Assembly (NCBI RefSeq): GCF_009727055.1
Contig: NC_052360.1
Coordinates: forward strand, 64,330,874 to 64,394,873
Direction of reading: 5' to 3'
DNA: 64,000 bases
Source: Benincasa hispida
Lineage: Eukaryota > Streptophyta > Magnoliopsida > Cucurbitales > Cucurbitaceae
Both the position numbers and the translations under genes were made by a program. Positions 33,303 through 43,499 of the stretch are shown here, piece by piece. Positions within the stretch are counted from its first letter, which is position 1; each line of letters opens with the position of its first letter. Under the pieces are notes generated by a model. It searched no databases. It saw only the letters and a list, made by a program, of their open reading frames with translations, and was not told the DNA's origin.

Positions 33303-36095
33303 TGTAATATCCCGAATTTCAGGAAAATTTAAGTTAATTATCTAAAATTATTGAGTTTAAATTTCCCTTTCATTTGAAAAATTGGGGTTAAATTGAAATA
33401 ATTGAGAAACTTTTATTGGCTAAATTGAATTTAATTGATTAGATGAATTGATTATCTTGAAAATATTGAATTTTGCTTCCCTTTGATTTTGGATTTTAGG
33501 GCCAACTTAAAAAAAAACAAAAAAGAGATAATTAATTTCATGTGGTTTTGAATTGATTTAAATATTTGAAAAAAAAAATTAATTTGTATCAAATTGATGG
33601 ATCATATGCCCTTTAATTTTGGTTTTTGAAGCCTAAATTAAGATAATTTGATAGAATCTTTGGAGATTTTGGAGATATTGTGATAAAATATTTTATTTAT
33701 CTTTTCAAAATTTGAAAAAAATAAAAGAATTGAGATTTTTTCGAAATTAAATCAGAGTGAAAAGGGGTAAAAAAAAATTGGGGGAGAAAGCAATTCGATT
33801 TTTCAGTGACAGCTTCAACAAAATTGTCGATTGCTAGAGTTTGAACAGTTGGATCGTGCTCAAATTTGGTCAGCCTGTTCGAGACGTATAGAGTTTCATT
33901 TTTTACCAGTTGGATCGTTGTTTGAAGTTCTGGTTTGTTCATAAATGCTGCTAAATAAAATCTGTAAACTAGAAATTCCCCTTCTCTCCTACTCTCGTAA
34001 ACCCTCCTCATACAAGACCCTCACTACCAGCCGCTAACCTAAACAATTTATGTCGTCCGACAGCAACACACGCTGAAGTTGACGCGCCATCGGCCGCCAT
34101 TGCCTCGATCCTTGTCGGAATTTTGAGGAAAACCTTAGGTAAGACTTATTTTACCTTATAATTTGGGAGATGAAGTTCACCCTTTTGATTTTGGGTTAAA
34201 TTAGTAACCTCTCTTTGGTGTGAAACTTAGATTCAAGATTTGGAAGTTTTGAGGCATTAACCATCAAACTAAAGACCATTTTGTTTTTCAGAAAATTGGT
34301 GAAGATAGGTAAGTTTTGTAAGTTGTTGGATGGTTATTCTTTTGGATTGAGAGTAATAGTGAAAAATTAAGTTATTTATTTTGGATTTAGTTCATAATCA
34401 AATTGACTAATTAAATCAAGTATTGGAATTTGTCTTGGACCAAGCCACAACTTTAGGTTGATTCAAGTGTGCTAAATAAGTTCTAAGGAGATTTTGTTTT
34501 GCGTTTTTTACCAAGTTGAGGTAAGTAATCTTACTACTGGAACCGCCTTTGTGCCGATAAATTTATGGTTTATGTTGGGGATTGTAAGACTAGTTACCAG
34601 GATAATTTTGACTATTCTGAGATTTAAAGGACTGTTTAGAAAAGATATATGAGCATGTGATAATATGTCTAAAGCATGTTAATGTATGTGCATGATTTAG
34701 AATTTTTTGAGATATATTAAAAGGACGATATGACCCTAAATTATGAGTTAAGCGACACTACTATGGGAATGTTTTAAAGTTAGGTAAAAGTTGGAGCATT
34801 TTGTTGATGTGCTTATTTATGTGATTTATTATGAAAGTGTGTAAGCTATATGATGTATTATGAAATTTCAAATGTTTGATTGTTTACATGAGTTAGTGCA
34901 TGAAAGTGATGTACTAGAGTGGATCCATTAATACTAGATTAATTACGTATGTTGAGGTTAATTAACATGATCAAGACCTTGATCAAGAGATTTTAGAGAA
35001 TTCATGATTATGTGAACGTTATATGTAATATGAAGTTAGATGCAATATCTTTTTCTTTTCAGACTATGTGACTGCATGAAAGTGATGCACGTCCAAGGAC
35101 GTTAGTACATGAAAAAGATGTACTAGGGTTGGTGTGTATGAAAGTGATACATACCTAGAGGGTACTGGGGTATACGTAAGAGGTGCACATTCAATGGGTT
35201 ATATGTATATGAAAGAGGTGTATACATGACCATGTGTATGAAAGAGATACGCATCCCTATATTTATAGAGAAGATCTGGGGTGTACGAAAGAGGTACATA
35301 CTCAGTGGGTTATGAGTATACGAAAAAGGTATATACTTAGCCAGGTGTTCGAAAGAGGTACACATTCAGTAGGTTATGTGTATACGAAAGAGGTGTATAC
35401 GTAACCATGTGTACGAAAGAGGTACACATTCAGTGGGTTATGTGTATACGAAAGAGGTGTATACGTAATCATGTGTACGAAAGAGGTACACATTAAATGG
35501 GATATGTGTATACAAAAGAGGTGTATGCATAACCATGCGTATGTAAGAGATTGTGTTTCCTTCAGGATTCACCAGAGGTTGTAGGTCCTACGGGTCTTAC
35601 TAGAGGTAGTAGACATACTTAAATACAGTAGGATAGAAATAAGATTTTCATGTATTTATGTGTCCCATGAGGACTAGAGCAGTTTATATGTTCCACTAGA
35701 GGTAGGCATCTAGATGACATAGATGCCTAGCCTGACCCCAGTAGTGGGGTTACTTATTGAGTATTTTATACTCAACCTTTCTTTATTTATGTTTTTCAGG
35801 TAATGACAGGAACGGACCGACGGGTGACGAGAGGGACTTGTGATCGTGCCATATGGGACATGTAAATCGCTTCCGCTTAGTTTACATTTTCAAGCTATTT
35901 AAAAGTTTTGATTTGAAACCCAATGTTGGTCAAAATTTTATTTGTTTAAGTTATTTTTTTTTCATTATTTTAGGGGCTCCGAACAAAGGTTTTTCTTATT
36001 TGTTATTTATTTTGGAAAACTGTCTTTATTATTTTAATGAAATTTTATTTTCCTCAATGGTCAAAATGTTTTGAATCTAAATGTGTAATTATGTG
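33303..36095 (+). mobile_element. Gypsy-type LTR, relative of 652-3569, right end truncated
   Basis: Starts TGTAATATCCCGAATTTC like the LTR at 652 and follows the same order: AT-rich part, GC-richer leader block near 34000-34130, GAGGTAAGTAATCTTACTAC near 34513, the GTATACGAAAGAGG array, GGTTACTTATTGAGTATTTT near 35748, and CGCTTCCGCT near 35868. The last ~100 bases, including the CATTACA end, are not found. It stops near 36095 against the copia on its right. No target duplication could be matched to the TTATA before its start. Confidence 0.75.
35140..35560 (+). repeat. LTR-embedded minisatellite, second copy
   Basis: About six units built of GTATACGAAAGAGGTGTATAC, GTACGAAAGAGGTACACATT and CAGTGGGTTATGTG, homologous to the array at 2636-3060. 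The internal units from 35340 to 35500 are nearly identical to each other, which suggests recent unit homogenisation within this copy. Confidence 0.85.
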
Positions 36096-36131
36096 TAACG
36101 ACCCTTATCAGAGTACTCACTGACCCCAATA

Positions 36132-37234
36132 TCATCTCCCACTTGCCCTAGACAAGATGTCGCATGTCCACAGACCCAGACTCTCCAGGTGACCCTTGAA
36201 CACTTTAGTCGTGAGAACCTTTATAAAGTGATCAGCAACGTTGTACTCCGACACGATCTTCGTGACTATCACATCATCGCGATGCACAATCTCCCTAATC
36301 AAGTGGTATTTCCGCTCTATATGCTTTCCCCAACGATGACTCCAAGGCTCCTTCAAATATGCCACAGCTCCGCTGTTATCATAATACAGAGTGATAGACA
36401 AATCCATATTTGGAACAACTTCCAAATCTGAAAGGAATTTCCTCAGCCAAACAGCCTCTATAGCTGCTTCACAAGCTACTACGTATACAGCTTCCATAAT
36501 GGAGTCTATGATGCATCCTTGCTTGATGCTTCGCCATACTACATCTCTTCCATTCAGAGTGAACACTGACTTCGATATCGATTTGCAAGTTCTCTATCGG
36601 TCTGAAAGTCAAAGTTTGTATATCCTGTAAAGATCAGATCCTTATCTCCATACACGAGCATGTAGTCCCTCGTTCTCTGAAGATACTTGAGGATCGTCTT
36701 GATCACTGTCTAGTGATCAAATCCTCAATTGGACTAATACCGACTGACAATCCCTACTGCATAGCAAATGTCGGGTCTATTACACAACATTGTATATATT
36801 AAGCTTCCTACAGCTGAAACATAAGGAATCCATCTCACCTCCTCAACTTCTTGAGGTGTCTTACGACATTGATCCTTAGACAAAACGATTCTACACCTGA
36901 AGGGTAATAAACCCCTCTTAGAATCTTGCATCCTATACCTAATCAACATTTGATTGATGTACGATGCATGAGACAAGGCTAACCTCTTGTTCTTACGATC
37001 CCGAATGATTTAGATCCCTATAACATACTGTGCCTCACCTAAATCATTCATTTGGAACTGCGCAGCTAGCCATTTCTTAATGTCAGTCAGATACCCTACA
37101 TTATTCCCAATGAGTAGGATATCATCCACATACAGTACCAGGAAAGCTACTAAGTTGTTGATGATCTTCTTGTAAACACAAGGCTCATCAACGTTCTGAT
37201 CAAAGCTAAATGACTTGACCACAGTGTCAAATCT
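36132..37234 (-). pseudogene. Copia element 3: reverse transcriptase C-terminal half and RNase H
   Basis: On the minus strand, RFDTVVKSFSFDQNVDEPCVY leads to the intact catalytic motif LYVDDILLIGN. It continues LAAQFQMNDLGEAQYVIGI, ASYINQMLIRYRMQDSKRGLL, RPDICYAVGIVSRY, then RNase H (VFTLNGRDVVWRS, EAVWLRKFLSDLEV, YYDNSGAVAYLKEP, HIERKYHLIREIV, VADHFIKVL) and the C-terminal GHLESLGL. One stop occurs after YVIGI, and others follow between SRY and the RNase H frame. The upstream half is split off by the solo LTR at 37235 and resumes at 39185. Reverse transcriptase copies element RNA and RNase H removes the template; this copy is frame-broken but better preserved than other copia pieces here. 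Confidence 0.93.
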
Positions 37235-39184
37235 TGATGGAACACGAGACAAACACAGCGGAATAAGGATCTAATTACACTTTAATTACTTTTAATCAAA
37301 AGGAATTTAGCATGCAAGATGAAGGAAAAACAGTAAATTAACTTACCTTTGAAGCTCCCAAAACGCTCTTCCTCGTTAAATCTTGACCTGAACTCTTTCG
37401 GACCACCACTAGAGTTGACCTACTATCCTTTGGACTCAGAACCGGGTTGTAGGACCGGATGGATGAAGAACACCGAGAGAGAGAAAGAGATGAAAAATAA
37501 GAATGAATATGGGTTTGGGTTTTATTTTTCCAGCAACATTTTGAAAACTAAATTGGCAAAAAGTCAAAAGTTTTTCAACCAAATTCAAAAGCCCATATTT
37601 ATAGAAAAGGGTCATGCAATAATTGCATGAAATCAATTCATAAAAATCCAACACCTAGAATCCACTATCTAAGTGGGCTTAATGTCTCCACTATAAGCCA
37701 ACACCTAGCCCATTATTTTGTTAGTGGAATAATCCAACAAAAGTTTGGATTTTCCCACTAACTTTTGTCAAAGGGAAAAATAGTCATTTGATCAAAGTCA
37801 AACTTTGACCAAAAAGTCAACATTTTGACTTTTTATGATTTTTTCCTGTTGACTAATTTTGACCTCCCGAGCATGAATCCGTAATTTTCTCGAAATTCAA
37901 ATCACATTTGAATATAAGGTCGGTCAAAGTTTGACTTTTCAAAGTCAAAAGTCAACTCTTTGACTTTTTACATCTTTGACCATTTCCATTATTTTCGAGC
38001 TTCCGAATATGAACGTATTCATATTCTTGATATTTAAATCACATTTAAATATTAAAGCTGTATCTCTAAACTGAAAACCCAACCACTATATCACATATAC
38101 TTGTCGGTTTCTTTCTCTTTATCTAATTCGAACAATTCGAATTATTCTATCATATTGTTCCAAGTTTATTCCATATGAGCTAGTAGGGGAACCTAACGAG
38201 CCTATAGATCATGGGCTCTAACGATCCGAGATTAGCTAGCTAAACACTTTAGACGGAGCTAATCAACATTTGTTAACTAACGGGTCATTCCACTATAGTT
38301 CCGTAGTTGCACTCCCCTCACTATAGATATATTTTTGTCCGTTTGATATAACCATGATTAGTAAGCTAATCCTTCACAGGTTGTTCGTAATCTTGGCTGG
38401 GTCATACAAACTGTTTTACCCCCAAGACTACATCTTGTTCCTTAAGTTCCACTGATACTCTAATGAACAATTGGTTTAAGGTCCAACCTATAAACCGAAC
38501 CTCTCTCGGGCCAAGGAAAGGATGGGGCCCCTTGTTCAAGACCTGGATTCAGTACTAAAGGGAACAACCTATCTACTATCCCTATAACGAATAGGAGTGA
38601 ATTTAATCTTGCACCCTACGTTCCCAGCTATCCGTCTGATCTTACCTCTGAAATAGGAGGCTTATTGGGCCAGCGAAGATGAGCTGCTCTCACCTATGTA
38701 GATCTAAGAATAATTTCGTGTGAACAGGAGTTCATAGTTAGCTCAGGATTAAGATTAAGTTACATAGGTCATCAATTAACGAAATAGTCAGTTTTATACA
38801 TAAAACGGCATTTAGAACGTAAAAAGTGACTATTTCATGGTTCAAACTTATGCAAACTCATTTCATAGGATGCCCCCACTCACATATCTTTATATGAACG
38901 ATTCAGGATCACATCGTTTGTACTAACTACAAAGTGGGCCGCAACCATAGTGTCCCCAGAACAAGGTGCCCAACCTTATTGATATACTATAAACCATTTT
39001 GGCTATATATTTGTACTTGATCCACCTTTATGTCACTATATAAAGTTCAAACTACATTAAATAGCCTCAGGACCTTAGTTTATTGGATTCAAGATTACAA
39101 TTTTAATAACAACTTTATCGAAAAACAAAACAGAATATGTTTATTAATTTATAAACTACGCGTTTTAGGATATAAAATCCAACA
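37235..39184 (-). mobile_element. Solo LTR (1950 bp) inside copia reverse transcriptase, AATCT target duplication
   Basis: Plus-strand ends TGATGGAACACGAG...TAAAATCCAACA, flanked by AATCT at 37230-37234 and 39185-39189. Removing it restores the reading WNIRFDTVV of the reverse transcriptase. No internal coding sequence or primer-binding site. It shares blocks with 51270-53126 (GGGTGGGGCCCC-like, GTAGGAGTGAATTTCATCTT-like, ACCTCTGAAATAGGAGG-like), so both are one copia LTR family. Orientation is taken from its likeness to 46120-48240. Confidence 0.92.
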
Positions 39185-40625
39185 AATCTAATGTTCCATG
39201 ATCTAGATACTTGTTAGCCCATAAATGGACCTATTAAGTTTACAAACTTTTTGCTCTTGATCTGGAACTATGAACCCCTCTAATTGAGTCATATAGATGG
39301 TCTCCTCAAGATTGCCATTAAGAAAGGCAGTCTTGACGTCCATTTTCCATATTTTATAATCATAATGTGACTATGGATAGGAGTATCCTAATAGATTTGA
39401 ACATGACAACAAGTGAGAAAGTTTCCTCATAGTCAACTTCCTTGACCTGGGTATAATCCTTTGCCATGAGTCAAGCCTTAAAGGTTTGCACATTTCCATC
39501 TACACCTCTTTCTCGCTTATAGATCCACTTACACCACATAAATCTTACCCCATCAAGCGAATCAAAAAGCTCCCAGACATTATTGAAGTACATAGACTCC
39601 ATTTTTGGTTCATGGCTTTAATCCATTCATCCTTGTCAACAACTTCCATTTCTTTCTTAAAAGACAATGGATCCTCGACCCCATCATTAAAAATGACGTT
39701 TTAGGCTTCAATTAAACCCATGTAGCGATCTGGTGGGTTCATAACCCTCCCACTACATCGAGGCAGTCTCAACTCTTGAGTTGGTTGACTAGATACACCG
39801 ACCTCAAAAACTCTTGTTGATCTGTTGGCCTGATCAACGACTCTTGTTGAAACTTCAATAGTCTTAGTCTCACTAGAAATCTCATGGAAAACGAGTTTAC
39901 TCCATGCTTATGATCCTGGATGTGGTCTTCTTCCAAGAAGATAGCATTTGTAGAAACAAACACTTTGTTCTCACTCGAATCCTAGAAGTATCCACCCCTC
40001 GTTTCCTTTAGGGTAGCCTACAAAGAGGTAAACCTTCGAACGCGGTTCTAACTTTTTTGGGTTAGTCACAAGCACATGTGTTGTAAACTACCTTTACGGC
40101 TTCTTCATAGCTCAAAAGGTGTTTCAGAAAAACTTTCCGAGGGAACATTATATAGGATATCGCATGCAGCCTCCACTGCAAAACCCCAACATGAGTCTGG
40201 AAGATGGTCATAACTCATCATAGACTGAACCATGTCCAACAAGGTTCTGTTTCTCCTTTCTGATACACCATTCTGTTGAGGAGTACCTGGGGCCGAGAGT
40301 TGAGACGCAAGCCCACGTTCTATCATATAGTTATTGAATCGGAGGTCCATATACTCTCCATCAGGATTAGATCGTAGTGTTTTCATCTTCTTAACTAACA
40401 AGTTTTCAACTTCAGCCTTATACTCCTTGAACTTGTCAAGTGCTTCAGACTTACGTTGCATTAGGTAGAGATACCCATACCATGAATAATCATCTATGAA
40501 AGAGATGAAATATTCATACCCACCTCGAGCCCTAACATACATCGGACCATAAAGGTAAAAATATACAAGCTCCAGGCTTTCTTGGCTCCGTAACCTTTTC
40601 CAGTAAAAGGTCGTTTGGTCATCTT
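39185..40625 (-). pseudogene. Copia element 3: integrase and N-terminal half of reverse transcriptase
   Basis: On the minus strand, KMTKRPFTGKGYGAK is followed by an integrase core: YVRARGGYEYFISFIDDYSWY, KFKEYKAEVENLL, TLRSNPDGEYMDLRFNNYM, SAPGTPQQNGVSERRNRTLLD and CWGFAVEAACDILYNVPS. The first catalytic Asp position is Tyr (YFYLYGP) and the second is Asn (RSNPDGEY); only the Glu of VSERRN remains. A linker with KVFVSTNAIFLEEDHI follows. A frame-broken RT start then includes DKDEWIKAMN and MDVKTAFLNGNLEETIYMTQ up to the LTR insertion. A frameshift lies near 40590. Integration would be impossible for this copy. Confidence 0.92.
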
Positions 40626-42751
40626 TGAAGGAACTCTTAATGAAGAGCATCCATGAGCACATTCAGATCTTTCCAATTTCACTGTGACTGAAATATAACA
40701 TAAACATTCTATCAAACAGTTATGCAATTTACACTAATTAACGACATGCTTTGATAAATAAAAAACAAGGGAATGAGTTCACATACCAGTTGAAGACTCT
40801 CTTCAATTTCGAACTCAACACAGGAAGATCGTCTACGAGCTGTATCGCCCAGCAAAATAGTCGGCTACAGCAGCACAATCGTCTACACGAACGATAGCAA
40901 CACGAACAAGCAAGAGCGGGGACGACACCACCACTTAGAGCCATTGGTATTCTCGGATTCAGAATCCAAAGTGTTGTCCTTGGTGAATTTGGTAGACGTC
41001 GGAAGAACAGGCTGATCGTGTAGACGATAAGCAAGTGTGAGAGAAAACTATCGTATAGCGGGCATGCTTATCGTTTAACAAAGCTACACGATCGTATAGG
41101 TAACCAAGCGATCGTCTAGTAATAGGTAAATGATCGTTTAGAAAATGCGGCACGCTAGGCGATCAGTTAGGAAAGCTAAGCGATTGTTTAGAGAAAAGCG
41201 TGCAATCGTTTAGATGCATGTGTGCGATCGTTTAAGCGATAAAGCTCTATCGTATAGGTTCTTAGCTAAGCGATCAAGACGTTTTCACACCGATTGCGAA
41301 CTTTTACGAACTCTTTGCAAAATGAAACAAATTTTCATTTTATTCTTCAGTTACAATAACCGTATACGGATTCTCCCATTAACGCACGATTGAGGAGATA
41401 TTTCCGGCCAATTATCACATAATTAACCAATTTCATTAATAAATGAATATAATCATATTATACTCTTACCCTATAGTTTGATATTATATATCTACTATAG
41501 TAATTTCTCCCCCACTTAATATAAATCATATTTATATCTAATTTCTTCCAGAGTAATGTATCTCATACATTTAATCAATTATATCATATATATAATTAAC
41601 CAGTTCAATTATATCATATATAATCAAACTCCCTCTTGTCAATTTGAACATTTCAAACTGACCCAAAAACAGATTCTCAACTTTGTCCAAGCTACGTAGG
41701 GGACCTTATGGACCTATGGCTCGAAGCTCCAATGGTACGTGAATAGTTGACTCAACTCTTTAGCCACGAGATCCCCCATCCGTTAACTGCCAGGCATTCC
41801 ACTAAAGACCAACAACTGAACTCTTCTTACCATAGATATATTTCTGTGTCCATTAGATATAACCAATCATGAGTACGATGACCCTTCACAGATGCTCGTA
41901 AGTACATTTGGGCCAATTTATCGTTTTGCCCTGTAGTTACATCTCACTCCTTAAGTACCACTGATTCCTCTAATGAACAATACAACATAGTCCAACTATG
42001 TGTGAACACCTCTCAGGCCAAAGAGAATGTGTTGTGGCGCTACCATCATTTAACGCCTGAAAATTTAGCCCTTAAGGGAGCTATCTATCTACTTGCCCCT
42101 GCCTCGGGGAAGAAAGTGAAATTTCATCTTGTGTAGCTAAGTTCCAGCCCAAATAAGACGAAACCCCAAAATGGTAGGTTTGAATCGGCGACCTGGCCAC
42201 TCGCACTCATACAAATCAAAGGACTGCCCTCAATGTCAAGAGTTCCCAACTCACTCATGATTGAGGTCATGTTACCTATGGTCATCCTAGTGAAATGAAG
42301 TTTCTGTCATAAACGGTGTTATATAACGAGACGTTAACACTTCATGGTCAGGTCTTATACAAACTCTTTGTATAGGACGCCCCCGCTCGCATGTCCCCTA
42401 CACAAATGATCAGGATCAGACCATCTGTGACAAGTCACAACACTTGTGACCATTCCACAAAGCGGGCTGCATTCGTAGCATTACCAGGGTAAGGTTTCCC
42501 TCCTATATCCATATACTACAGACCATTTTCGTTATCACTTAAGACATGATCCACTTGTATGTCACCACATACATGCTTAAGTTACATACAGATAACTAGG
42601 GATTTTATGTTTATTCATTGTAAAGTAAATAAAACATACAACTGAGCAAAATCAATATGTGAAGTAAATATCATATATTATACAATACAAGCGTTCATAC
42701 AAACTGTTTACAAACTATAGGACACGAGACTTTAAGTCATCAACCGCACCA
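40626..42751 (-). mobile_element. Copia LTR (~2.1 kb) lying between protease and integrase of element 3
   Basis: On the plus strand it starts TGAAGGAACTCTTAATGAAG and ends near GTCATCAACCGCACCA. It matches 46120-48240 and the block at 62801 in order: CGATCG-word array, ATATCATATATAATC words, AGCTCCAATGGTACGTGAAT, CAGGCATTCCACTAAAGAC and others. The flanks do not form a target duplication (ATCTT against CTTTA). About 100 codons of the polyprotein are missing at this point, so it is not a simple insertion. Recombination between two related elements is more likely. Confidence 0.75.
41030..41275. repeat. CGATCG/CGTTTAG word array in copia LTR
   Basis: About fifteen copies of words such as GCGATCGTCTAGTAA, ACGATCGTATAGG, GCGATTGTTTAGAG and GTGCGATCGTTTAAGCGA, spaced 15-25 bases. 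Many contain the self-complementary core AACGATCGTT or a one-base variant. There is no fixed period, so this is a word-rich block rather than a satellite. Confidence 0.85.
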
Positions 42752-43499
42752 CTTTATTATCAGAAAAGGAAATAGTATACCCTTGTTCAATGAAACAAGA
42801 AACCGAGATTAAATTCCCCTTAATATGAGGAACTACGAAAACATTATCCCGAACAGATAACGTTTCTTGTCAACAAATAAATTCAGCCTACCTACAACAA
42901 CAGCTGAAACAACCTCACCAGTACCGACTCTAAGAGCCATCTTTCCCTGTGGCAACGTTTGCCAAGAACTGAATCCTTGGTAAGAGGTACTGACATGGTT
43001 GGTAGCACCCGAATCAAGGATCTAGGCAGAATCATCATTCTCTACCAAACACGTCTCCAAGACCAATAAATCAGATTTACTATCTGTCCTCCTCTTTTGG
43101 AGAATAGTGGGATCGATGTCAAAAAAACTGACAATACTGGTCTTGTCATCCATCCCTTTGTACTCGAAAAGTAAGAATTGGCGTTCAAAAAAATCTTGCA
43201 ACGAGTTCATGATCTTGCGTGCAATCCATATTCTCAACCCTTTTGGCCAAAACATCAGGTATGCTAGCCAAAATGTAAAGTCGGGCCAATGAATTAGCCT
43301 TCATCCACACCTCATATGTCTTGCGAACATTTCGCGGTGCATCAAGGGTTGAGACTTGAGGACATTCCTCAACCATGACAAATTCGAGATCGTTTACCAC
43401 GAAAAACATTTTACACGACTCTTTCCATTGAATGTAATCAGTCATATTAAAGGCAGTAAACGAAAATCCTAACGAGTTGCTGAAAAGAAAAAAATACAT
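42752..43499 (-). pseudogene. Copia element 3: gag and protease start
   Basis: On the minus strand a 3' splice-like TTTTCAG precedes a gag reading (MTDYIQWKESCKMFFVVNDL, EECPQVSTLD, TYEVWMKANSLARLYILASI) that soon jumps to KSDLLVLETCLVENDDSA, so most of gag, including the zinc knuckle, is deleted. The protease site LDSGATNHVSTSYQ is intact near 42990, followed by FSSWQTLPQGKMALRVGTGEVV. Downstream is ISFSDNKVV at the LTR junction. A stop separates DDSA from ILDSG. The ATG proper of gag is not present at the usual place. Confidence 0.9.

Noticed and set aside
41030..41275. CRISPR-like array of CGATCG words
   Set aside because: Words are short (10-16 bases), irregularly spaced and variable, in a plant LTR, with no cas genes; not a CRISPR array.
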